Origin: Annulohypoxylon bovei var. microspora
Taxonomy: Eukaryota > Ascomycota > Sordariomycetes > Xylariales > Hypoxylaceae
Assembly: GCA_022836615.1 (NCBI GenBank)
Contig: MU405266.1
Location: 1 to 64,000 of the forward strand
DNA length: 64,000 nucleotides
Direction: 5' to 3'
Shown here: one piece after another, positions 54,027 to 64,000 of the stretch
How the letters are laid out: every line of letters starts with the position of its first letter
Numbering within the stretch: position 1 is the first letter of the stretch
Notes under the pieces: generated by a model
What the model was told of the DNA's origin: nothing
What the model saw: only the letters and a program-made list of their open reading frames with translations
Databases searched by the model: none
Position numbers and translations under genes: made by a program

Positions 54027-57000
54027 CTCGAGAGGAAGAAAAAAAAAAGATTTCCTCTTCCGACACAAGAGCCCCAAATCCTCCCAACGATTACGACTCT
54101 AATACAGATCCGGTGTCGTCCTTCATGGGCACGGTATTATCGTCTACGATAAGACAACTGGAGGCCTTCACGATAATCTGCGCTCGAAAATATCAATGGT
54201 CTCAAAACGTTCCTAAACGTCCTCGTCTTGGCTGGGGAATTTCCGGATGACGTGACGGGTTGAGGGAAGTGCGCAACTGGGGCACTTTTCTCGGCGATGC
54301 CGAGATGAAACTAGACTTTATACGGTATATAAGAATTGAATTGACCATCTAGTATTACGCTGATGCGTCGATAGGGTCGTTAAAAGGAGGTCGTTCATAG
54401 AGAATCGGATTTGTGAACTCGAATGTGTAAATGTGTATATGTGCGAAGGTGTGGTGAGTGTGTATGTGTGTGTTAGTGTTGGTGTGTGTGTGTGTGGTGT
54501 GGAAGGAATTATGTGCCAGATAAGAGGCTTATGAGATTTGGATTATGGACTGTGGTATTGGATCGAAAATCGAAAACAGTCCGCGGCAAAAATGTTAGAC
54601 TGTTAGACTGCTAGTACAGTAAGATGCCCTAGGCTAGTACAAGTACAAGAAGGTGGGAATTCCGGGAGATCGGAAGGTTGCAAGGATGTACAGGAGGATT
54701 GAGGGGTCATTAGTTGACAGGGCTAGCCAGTCACGGAGCGAATTTCGCTGTGAGTGGCATGGATGACTCGACCTGGACGACTTAGACGACTTAGACGACT
54801 TAAAGATGGATGGGACGGCAAGGAAGCTGGCAAGGTACGGATCAGAGCGAATTTTCTACGTTTCTACCCCATGCGGAATATGTACGCAGTACATGCTATG
54901 CTACTAGGTACCTATGAATAATAAGGTGGAAGGGCGAATGACTCTAGAATATTAAGGTAGGTACGACCTGAAGTTACTTACTATAAGTGGATCGCAAGGT
55001 TCTAAGTTTTACTATGTGCTAGCGGGTATGATTAATCCTGTTATCTGCATCTGGCGTTTGGTTCCATTACATGCCTACGGATTACTCCATAAATCACTTA
55101 CATGCCACTTAGGTAACCTTAAAGGCAAGCCTCAGATTTGAGAACCTACATGACCAGGTAATTTATCACTACATATTTTGCGACGTTGGAACTTTCTATT
55201 GCGTCTAATTTTGTTAAGTATGTTTGAGCTTTGCCGGGACGTACATACTAAAAATTTGGCGATTGGTGAGTGCATACGCAAATGCAGAGCTAGCCGGGGT
55301 TTCCCTGGAGTCTGGCGCAGTCTGGCGCAGAATTTGCGTATTGGACTGCGAGAGCTGATAACATTGATCAACCAAACCTAAGGTCCATCCTAAGGTCCAT
55401 TAATACCATGCAGTACGTACTCGAAGTATCCACCGGAACTAGAAAAAGAAGAAGTGGGGAAGCAAGGAATGCGAACGATTAGAGGGACAAGGTATTGCAT
55501 TAACAGGATCGACTAAGATGGGAACCCAAACATAGACAAAATTTGCGTGCTTGCATCTCGATAGGCTCGATAGGCAAAGTACTGTAAGCTAAGGCGGCTA
55601 CTCGTCTGCATGCCCACGTACACACATACATACATAATACATGCATAGGGTGCAAGATGGCCGCATACATACGGTACGACACATGCAAGCCAATACGCGC
55701 GAGCTGCATCGCAGTTTTGATACTACCTCCTTAGCATTGCTGTTTGTGCGTTGCGACATGTATGAAAGTGGGCTAGTGGGCTGGATGTTTCTGTGAGCGG
55801 TCAGACTTTCGTTCGCCATTAAAGAACGATGCCGTAAAAAATGGCCGAGTTCGAAAAATAAACACCAAATCAAATTCGACTAAAGAAACGAAATAGTGGG
55901 TTTCTTTTTTTGTATGTATGGATCGAATCTAGAGTGTCTCAGTTTACAGTTCCCTAGGTGAAGGAGAAAAAAAGGACTTTGAGAAACATTGGCTAGACCA
56001 CAAACTTCGTATACATAGTTCCAAGGTTATTTCCAGATTCAATGTTCTGCGTACATAATCTCCATCCTCTCTTTTCAGCTCATATCTCATTGTTTCGGCC
56101 AATTTGACGGAGCTAAGCAACAGATAGGGAAAGAGAGAAAAAAAAGTTCTTTCGGAAACGATAACCGGCTAGATAAGTCGGGCACGAACGGACGCAGTTG
56201 AAAGTTCCATTCAAAACAGAACTTGAGCATTCCAATGGATTTATCAATTTTATCTGATCACATAAGTACATATGTACATATCTTGTACATTAGGTACCTA
56301 GCGCTGTGTACAGTACGGATTCTAAATATCTTACGCTAAATCGACTGTGGGCAGCGAAGAACATTGAATCGTGGATACATGGATATGCACATACCACTAA
56401 GGCTAGAAGAATTTTAAGTTGCACGAGGTTGAAAGAAGATCAGCAACTTTTAGTTCCTTGATGGGTGTGTAAGTTGGGTTCCCCGGACGGGCCAGAAAAG
56501 CCTATTTATGAACGTTGCAGGGGGCAGATGCGAGAGATGACCCTAAGTAGGTGATAAAGGGGGGCCAACGCAGACATTGAACATGAAGTGCCGTATTATA
56601 TAAGATAAGTCATATACTTATTTAAATGGTATTTTAGTAAACCCGTTGGGTGACAGGTAAACTAATAGAACAGTATATCTGACATTTGTAGGTAATTAGA
56701 AAATTAAAAGTTAGCAAAGAGAAGAGTTATAATGCCTTACGCCTTACTTAAAAGCATTGTGGTAAAACTCTATAAGATATAAATGTCTTATTAATCTAGA
56801 CCTGCTAACACGTTATTCGAACATGAGATGTTCGCTCATGGTATATATGTAGTAGTATGTAGGTATGTAGTCTCAAAGACGAGTACCGACCGTTCGTCAC
56901 GCTATTTATATAAGAGGATGAACATTATCCAACTAAGCTCCGTCTTGCCCCTTTTGCGTCTACACAAAACTCCTAGCTCTAACTATCCATTTCTTAGGGC

Positions 57001-60000
57001 ATTGATTTCTTAATTCGTTTATAATGAAGACAATACAACAAATGAAGAGAAACATTCCAATTCATCTTACTCTCATACATACCTACATATCAACATATCA
57101 TAAAAATGAATGCCAACCTAGGTGAGTACCTAATATTTATTAATTTGATCAAAAACATAACCGTTTTTGTACTACATAGAAGGTACGTACTACATATGCT
57201 AACTTACTCCATGTTTTGTGTAACACGCCAATCTCCACCCCCGCAGTGCGGTCCGTGTGACGCCCACTATCCCCAAGTTGAGTAAGACTCGTGGCTTTGA
57301 TAACTCAAAAAGCTTGGAACACTTTTACCACTTTCATTACTTTCATTTGTCAACCGTACTTGATCTTCAACCTCTAACTTCGAGAGACTGGTTAACTAGC
57401 TCTGATGAGCTTGCTTTTACGTTACAATATCATACCTCGACGTCATTAAGAGTCATCTAGCCAGGATTCTATATATCCAGCATGTGTGCCATTGGACTGG
57501 CGGGATGGCCTTCAACTTGTCCATCTATCTCTGTACTAGCTTGAGTCTCTGCAGTCTACGACTAGCCATACGAGGTGACAATGTCCGAGATTGATGATCT
57601 CTTGGTGGCCTTGATAATTGCACAATTTCTACAAATTCCTACGTTCTGCGCTCTGCACGGGACGTGTCGAGTATCACAGTCTGTAGCTGTTGCATACAGC
57701 TTCAGGTTGTACGACGAGGCGGACATATTAGTGGATTATGGTTTGCTACCCTCCCCCCTGCAGATAGCATCTCAATTCAAAGCTAGGTATTGACTAAAAT
57801 AATAGCAATAACTCCTTGAAAGATCAAAGGGCAGCCAAACCGCTCCCACGGGTCTCTTGGCACTGTTGCCCTACTTGGTATACGGAGCCATGGAATCGGC
57901 AAGGCTTGCCTAGTCGTGGTGTCATTGAGCTTGACCGATGTCTAATTCCTTGCACACCGACTTGACGCTGATGACGTCGACATAACACCCTCAATCCCAC
58001 GATAGTATAGCAAACATACGAATAACAAATTAAAATCTACGATCCTTTTATCCCCCCAGGCTAGGTAAACCTACCCACCAAGACGCCGGCAAATTGGAGA
58101 CTATTTCGATAATCTTGAGAATTGTAACCTATTATTCTTTGCTAGACGTATTAGATGGCTACGATTACAACCCGATCGTTTTTATCCACGGTGCACGCAG
58201 CAGCTAAATTCTATCGTGGCAATCGCATATAGGGTTGCTACCTATGTAATGTGGTGTTGCTGATTATGGTTGAATCTAGCTTCTCCATTCTAAGATCTAT
58301 CCAAGATCGCCTTCCAAGATTAAACCAGCAAGGGATCAAATCTTAACTCCTGTTTCTATCTCGGCTGCAAGAGATTCGACTCCCAAACGCCGGGCTGTAA
58401 CCCAGCTCTCTACGGATCGTTACTTGGAATCGTTACCTGCCGTACTGAGTTTGCTTATGTGCAAGTATCACTAGCTATTTTAAGGAGTAGCACAACAACC
58501 AACGGCTATGATCCACAGTCTGTTGCATCCGCGGTTACACTGGGACTCAAGATCTCTATTAAAACATAATGCTGGGTCTTGTGGGCACACAACTTCGAGC
58601 CGTTCCGAGCTTAGGGTGGTCTCGAACGTGATAAATCGGAACCGACTAAACTGATTCCCGAAGTCAAATATACGGATCCTGCGCCGCTTGCTATTTGCCG
58701 AACAATCGGCTCGCAGCCCAACTGTTTGCTGATACTAACCGGTGTGGGCGGCGTGGTGTGGTCGTATACTATCTCTGCTTCCTCAATGGACAACGGGAGC
58801 ATTCTCGGTAGGGACGGATTCCGAACTCGCCGGATATGACGGGAATATTCATCTAGCTGTTCATAAGTTCCGACGTCGAGCCAGCCGCCCGCATTACCGG
58901 CCCCTCGTATTGTTGCGGTGCCGTCATAGTATCGTCACTTGCATTTATGCTCTCGCATTTAGAAGGATATGAATCGTCCCTGATGCCTAAGGATTATTCG
59001 GCAGCGTCCCCGTGCGTTCTCGTTACCGCGTCTTATCTTCTCAGAAATGAAAGGAAGAGCGGGATTCCTATCCTAAGTCGCAGCCGCGCAACCACGTAAC
59101 AACGTAATCATCTTGCCTCGAGCTCTCCTGTGTATCGAACGGAATGTGACACAAATCTAGGCGCAGCGTTGCAGCAAGGACTCGCATATTTTCTCCACTT
59201 CTTGCGTCTCTAACCGATAACTCATCGTCTCCCGCTTTGGCCCAGAGCAGACTTTCCTCAAACGAACCAGCGTTCCTCATGAGCGTACATAGTAGTTCCC
59301 CGATGGGCGGCCTTTCAGCGTCTGGCGGTAGAACGTGTTCGGGTTGACCCGCCTGTATGAGGCTCCAGCCTCGTTATTACACCTCGTTATAGAAACTGAT
59401 TTGCGAATCTCGAACTAGGGAGGAATAAACGAAAGTGGCTGCCCAGATGGCCGAGAGACTAGGATCTTTAAGTCATGCAGCGCTAGCTTCATATGTGGCC
59501 TTATCCAACAGAATTCATCACGTAAAATCTTCTAGACATGAAAACTGCTCTGGAATATGGGGGATAACATGATACTAAGACAAGACCGCAGGAAGCCAAT
59601 AAGTTGAGGTACTGCGAATCGCGTTAGTTTCCTTGCTTATATGCCCAGTATTAAGCATAGAGGTGAGTTAGCGCCAATCATCTTAACAAAAGAACTTTAG
59701 GTAGACAATTATCCAATAGGGCTCCTCAATTCGACCACAGAGACAAATTCAGAGTTACAGCTATGCAAGCTTATCTGCATGAACGTTTTCGGCTATCGCA
59801 CCGACCCCCCCTTTTCATCTAAACAACTCCAGTCTCCAGTCTCCAGGTAGAAAGATAGCAATATGTCTCTCTTTCGACAAGGGACAATTGTTTACTGTTC
59901 CCCTGGTTGGTGCGGTTCCGGAGGCGAGACGCGCCATAGCATATCAATTGAGTATATCGCAGATGGTGCGGATCATAATATCTGACAGCGGGCCCTGGTG

Positions 60001-60400
60001 ATCCGCGATGCACGGGAAACGTTCCACGGCGCCTTTTGCTTCTCCCTACCTGGCGCCAAAAAAAAGTAATATCTTACTTCCCTGTGCAAGGCTCTATGCA
60101 GCAGTGCAGTCCTTTTATATAAGTACTGTACCCTAGGTACCAGTATGCAGCGATCCACCGTCACGGCCAGTCCCGCCATCAAACGAATCACGCAGGTCTA
60201 GAAGTTCTCTGATCTGCAACGCTATTCTTGGGAATCTTCACATGTTTATGGCGCAATGGCCTGCAGAGCCTTTCAATGCCGAAAGCGGTAAACCGATCGA
60301 AAGGTTGTCTACTGTACCTATGTATGTACTGTACTGTATGTACTGCGCTGATTGATAACCGGTGCGATCTTGATTACATAGGTAGTATTTGCACTAGGTA
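54027..60400. other. 6.4-kb gene-poor region
   Basis: No gene could be supported on either strand. Contents seen: a GT-rich microsatellite (54420-54505), a 9-bp tandem repeat of gacgactta (54777-54803), (CATA)n patches (55622-55640), CCTAGG words at 54628, 55953, 57117 and 60132, and many tac/gta words. Between about 57.2 and 60.0 kb the composition is nearer to coding DNA, and ATG-led short frames occur: 70 codons from 57581 (MSEIDDLLVALIIAQ), about 70 on the minus strand at 59280-59068 and a 63-codon frame at 58802-58611. None has a recognisable domain, and they do not splice into one product that I can see. A decayed gene or an unannotated RNA is possible; RIP-type mutation is not evident. 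Confidence 0.4.
54420..54505. repeat. GT-rich microsatellite upstream of the REG1-like gene
   Basis: Interrupted TG/TGTG tract containing a pure run tgtgtgtgtgtg near 54482-54495, about 400-470 bp upstream of the REG1-like start codon. It is probably polymorphic in length. Confidence 0.75.
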
Positions 60401-62016
60401 CTATGCCAATTTTAAGGGTCGGGCAGCAAACGCCACTTCAGGGGGGACTCTGAATGAGGCGCAGAACATGCGTTTGTTGGGCGCAACATCTCTAACCTCC
60501 AGAATTGATACTTCATAGGCATTTTCGGCTTCTCCGAATTTCATATCGACGCTGATCTCTGCCGAGATGCGCTCGCATATGTTTGTGAAGGGCGTCTCAT
60601 CTTCTGCCTTGGGCGCGAAGCAATGGACGTGGACCATGGGTAACTTCGTACCTGTATGAGGAGCGAAAAGCTGCTCTCGCCCAAAGTACAGACCGCGGCA
60701 ATGTGATAAAAAGGTGATGGCGGACGCTGGGAGATTCATGACGAAATGGGAGATGGTTGAAGGAATAGAAATGCGTTTAGACTCCGGGGTCGACGTTGAC
60801 TTGTCGGCGATTTTCGAATTCGGATGCCGACTACGCTGCTCTCTCCTATTCGGTCCCGAAACGGCATATTCGCCATTCGTGGATGCTGCATACACCAGGT
60901 CGGCGGCTTCCCTGATGAAAGTTCGACCGTCTTGATTAAATGGACGCACATATTGCTGGACCTGAGAGTGACGTGTTAACTCGGTATAGGACAAACACAG
61001 TATCGCTTCTATTTATACTACGCACCTTATTCCGTCTGATATTTTCATCAAGGTAACGATAACTCTCCGGGTTGTAGTCATTTGCCCAGACAAAAACACC
61101 TTTCTTACCGGCCGGTATTGCGAATGGGCCAATGCCGGCCATCACATCGCACACCACCTCTCCGGGTTGGAAGATATTAATCAGCCGCCTGTGTTCACCC
61201 TCCAACTTGCTATTCCAATACACCTTGGAATAATCAAATCGGAAGACGCAGTCGTTCTCTCGCGCCTCAATGTTCATATCATCCGGACCGGCAAGGACTT
61301 CGTATGCGAACGTCCGAAACTCGGACTCGGTCCCCACGTTGGCGACTTTATTGATAACCGTCTTGACCGACGGGTTCTTGTCGAGTATGACCTCGGCGAT
61401 TAATTTCTTATAGGGCAAATACCTTTCTCTCAGATTCATGTGCGCGACATGCCCTGCCTGGTTGAAGCCCGTGGGGATACCATCATGCTCGTCCCGTAAG
61501 TCAGGGGGGAGCAGGGACCTCATCACATCCTCTGAAATAAGTTAACCAGCATGTTCATCGAAGCTGAAGTTTAATACGTGGTCATTACCATAAGACCAAT
61601 AGTCATAGTCTAACAGTAAATCGTATGGGACTACCCCTATTTCTTTACTAGTCACACCTTCCTGGAGAATAGGAGTCCATGTTTCAGGCACTACAAACAT
61701 CATTATTAAAAACTGTGAACTTTATAAGAGTCGAAACATTCTTGGATCTGATGATACCTTCAGCCTTGATTTTCGGATTTAAGAGTAGACATTTTGTGCC
61801 TTGAGATACGAGAGTCTGATCCGGATGAGACACAACACTGGCCACTCTCTCAAGACCCAGTAGAGTGTTGTCTTTCAACAGCTTCTGGCGCCAGCCCGCG
61901 ATTTTCCGCTTATCGGCAACGGCAGCGACAGCTAGACTGACGGTCTTAGAAAAAAGAGACCGGTCGAGCACGCCTAACGCCGAGCGGATGGCTGGCGGAC
62001 GGAGGAGACTACTCAT
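60401..62016 (-). CDS. trm5: tRNA (guanine(37)-N1)-methyltransferase TRM5
   Basis: Makes m1G37 next to the anticodon, preventing +1 frameshifting, in both cytosol and mitochondria. Four exons on the minus strand, 62016-61758, 61690-61589, 61531-61026 and 60961-60401, give 475 aa. The phrase LLLDYDYWSYEDVMRSLLP and GHVAHMNLRERYLPYK mark the Trm5/TYW2 D1-D2 region. The SAM pocket is CDVMAGIGPFAIPAGKKG (Asp at about 249), and NDYNPESYRYLDENIRRNK carries the catalytic N-P-E-S. The C-terminal part (ISHFVMNLPASAITFL) carries the conserved NLP. The start is uncertain: the frame is open upstream with further Met codons (for example near 62073), and a basic N-terminus with RPPAIRSALG could act as a mitochondrial presequence, as expected for a dual-targeted enzyme. 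Confidence 0.92.
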
Positions 62017-62981
62017 GGCGTCGTCCCCGGCCGGGATATTCTTCGCACAGTATGTAAGCGACATATTCATATTAGCGTCGATGGGGATTGCATACTGCCA
62101 TAGTATTATCTTATAAGAGCAAGCTCGCGCGCGAAATCTAAGCTCGTAATGGTTTGTGCGAAGAAAGTGTGCCGCAAACGAAGGCCCAAGGATCGACACA
62201 AATTTTGACAGGGATTAGGTCCCCACGCTAAATGCAAGGCTGCCACGGTTGTGTGACGTGCATGCGTCATACTACCTAGGTACCTAGACAGAAGGCTGCG
62301 ATGCGCTAAGGAAAGAGATGGTCTCCACGTTACTTGCCTCGACCTCGATAACTCTAACTTAACTTATTTGATTACTGTACCTGATACATCCATGGATAGG
62401 TACATATGTAGATATTGAAGGTAGACACGTGAAAAGTAATTGATGCCAATCAGTTTATGCACGTGTCAATTTTGCTTTTGCCCATTGGAACCTGTTGAAG
62501 AGAAGACGCAATTACTTGGCGAACTTTATGATTTAACTCGATGTTGAAGACTTCTAATTTTGTGGGCTATAGCTACATAGGTATTGAGTATCCCGTACTC
62601 AAATTTTTAACCCCCCTCATGCCAGCGTAGTTTCACATGTAATATTCATTTGCGGTGATCTTATTATAAGCTATGGACGTTCAGAGTACTGTTCAGGTTT
62701 GAGTTTCTGCCTTCATCGATACCTCGACGGTCCTTGCTACACTGAGCAAGGAATCTCCCAGCTATCTCAGACAGCTAATCGCACGATTCGTACCTGGATA
62801 ATAGCTCGTAGTCGTGTTGACGTCACGTTTGGACGAGCTGTAGTGTAAAACGGGGCGGAAGACTGATATCATTACAACATTATGTATTGTATTGATTAGG
62901 ATGCTGTCAACTAGGAGAAGGCACCACAAAACCCATAATTAAGCCTTCATCCGTTGTGTAGCATGTCGATATCCACCTAGC
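62017..62981. other. Intergenic region NUS1 to TRM5
   Basis: 965 bp between two minus-strand genes: NUS1 3' sequence and the TRM5 promoter. It contains TACCTAGGTA at 62274-62283 immediately followed by another cctag word, and a TGACGTCA palindrome at 62818-62825. Nothing else seen. Confidence 0.4.
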
Positions 62982-63938
62982 TTACTTTCCTAGCTTGAAA
63001 GTAGCCTCCGTGTACTTCCGTAGACCACGGAGGAATATCTGGTATCCGACACCTTGGTTGTCAGGGGCGCAGTAGATCTCGGTTAATCGGATGGGCCAGG
63101 GCGGGTATCCTTGTAGGTCAACGTAAGGCTCGAACGAGATAAGGAGGTCCGGCTCCGTCATGACGGCTTCAGATAGCTCCATATCAAGGATGTCCTGCGT
63201 AATATCCGTAGCCTTGATCTTTTCCTTTTGGACCATCTGAACTAGGACCTTGGTGAGATCCACCATTGCTTCTCGACCATCATCTTCCGAGATGAGCACA
63301 ACATTGAGTGGCGACTGGTCATGTGATAGGTACTCTCGGTTGGCTGTGTTGATGGTTGAGGCTCCGCGAGTAGAGATGGAGACCGGGGGTGCCTGACTCT
63401 TTCCGAACCAGCTCTTGAGTTTCTGGACCAAGGCACGATGGGTCTGAGGCATGTAGCGCTTCAGGACTCCTATGAAAATAAGTTAGTCTTCCTGACTTAG
63501 CGTATACATATATAGAGTTGTATGTTTATTACCTGTTCTCTCGTATATGGAGAGTCGAGGAATGCCTGCCGCGGTGCACCATGCTGCCACCTCAGCAACT
63601 TCATTGACAAGCTTCTCCAAGGCATCCCCTGCTCTTCCGCCATCCTCTAGTGTCAATATCACACTGACGTGCTTCGGTAGTCGCTTCAAATTGCTGACGT
63701 CTCTGCGGACATAGTCGGGGGTATTGTGGTGGTACTTGAAGATGGAGAGGGTCCGTAGGGATACAGAGTGGCAAGCTGATCGAACACGGATATAAGCCGA
63801 GAAGACTGCATGTACGGAGACGTACAGCAGTGAATAGAGTTGCGACTTGAGAAACTTCCTAATACCAAAGCGGGACGTGTCACGTTTAGTCTTACTTACG
63901 CGACTTCGTGATCGGCTAGGTGGACTCGGAAGGTAATT
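62982..63938 (-). CDS. nus1: Dehydrodolichyl diphosphate synthase complex subunit NUS1, 5' end beyond the window
   Basis: Non-catalytic partner of the cis-prenyltransferase Rer2 at the ER, making dolichol precursors for N-glycosylation. Exons on the minus strand: 63469-62982, a middle exon from 63858 (or 63854) to 63533, and a probable upstream exon 63938-63900. An intron acceptor with a ctaac branch site then runs off the right edge, so the N-terminus is missing. The middle exon has a membrane segment (LYSLLYVSVHAVFSAYI), then YHHNTPDYVRRDVSNLKRLPKH and SVILTLEDGG. The last exon has ISFEPYVDLQGYPPWPIRLTEIY and NQGVGYQIFLRGLRKYTEA, hallmarks of the Nus1/NgBR family. The extreme C-terminus reads KLGK where RxG plus Lys is expected. 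The choice between two acceptors 4 nt apart alters the upstream reading frame. Confidence 0.85.
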
Positions 63939-64000
63939 CTATATCATCAGATATCCATGTTAGTCGAGGATGCAAATAAAAAGTCTAATAAGTCTGGATG

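Noticed and set aside
57581..57793. 70-codon frame starting MSEIDDLLVALIIAQ
   Set aside because: No family, no splice partners and no supporting promoter features; reported only as content of the gene-poor region.
1..64000. tRNA, rRNA, CRISPR or intact transposon
   Set aside because: No TTCGA/TTCAA-type B-box in a foldable tRNA context, no rRNA-like conserved stretches, no regularly spaced direct repeats and no transposase or reverse-transcriptase motifs were seen by eye; a tRNAscan-SE or Infernal run would be decisive.

Overview
This window is nuclear DNA from a filamentous ascomycete (Pezizomycotina, most likely Sordariomycetes). The evidence is short GT..AG introns with ctaac-type branch sites, gene families typical of that group (DUF1746, DUF3405, a DUF5519 luciferase-like domain, a modular GH17 cell-wall glucanase, a CYT-4 type mitochondrial RNase), CT-rich leaders, and a block of extremely AT-rich DNA at the left edge that looks like the product of repeat-induced point mutation (RIP). 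Introns were placed by eye from reading frame and splice consensus, so coordinates are gene extents with the exon joins given in each entry. No expression or alignment data were available.

Layout: 1-1870 is an AT-rich, probably RIP-mutated and heterochromatic block. It ends in a small GC-rich cluster of nested inverted repeats (1958-2061). From 2.3 to 34 kb is a gene-dense run of housekeeping genes: replication factor C subunit (RFC2), an unrecognised coiled-coil protein, the spliceosomal helicase BRR2, a PWWP chromatin protein (IOC4-like), NPL4, arginine-specific carbamoyl-phosphate synthase large chain (CPA2), saccharopine reductase (LYS9), a DUF1746/DSC4-like membrane protein, RCL1, SEC66 and a CUS2/Tat-SF1-like RNA-binding protein. 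From 34 to 54 kb genes are sparser: a luciferase-like DUF5519 membrane protein, a DUF3405 type II membrane protein, a secreted GH17 protein, a small Ser/Thr/Met-rich GPI protein, the mitochondrial RNase II-family exonuclease (CYT-4/DSS1) and a REG1-like PP1 regulator. A 6.4-kb stretch (54.0-60.4 kb) has no gene I can support. TRM5 and the 5'-truncated NUS1 close the window.

Functional links: BRR2 and the CUS2-like protein both act around U2/U6 snRNP remodelling. RCL1, TRM5 and CYT-4 cover rRNA, tRNA and mitochondrial RNA metabolism. SEC66, NPL4, the DSC4-like protein and NUS1 all act at the ER (translocation, ERAD, membrane ubiquitin ligase, dolichol synthesis). CPA2 and LYS9 are divergent amino-acid biosynthesis genes sharing a 634-bp promoter that contains a perfect Gcn4/CPC1 site. 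No secondary-metabolite cluster, intact transposon, tRNA, rRNA or CRISPR array was recognised.

Most notable observations: an intron in CPA2 that seems to lack an AG acceptor at the place needed to keep a conserved NPET motif; the nested palindromes at the AT-rich border; the CPA2-LYS9 shared promoter; a recurrent 10-bp palindrome TACCTAGGTA in intergenic DNA; a Lys in place of Arg in the C-terminal RxG motif of NUS1; and an intron placed exactly before the GPI-anchor signal of the small cell-wall protein. None of these proves a new system.
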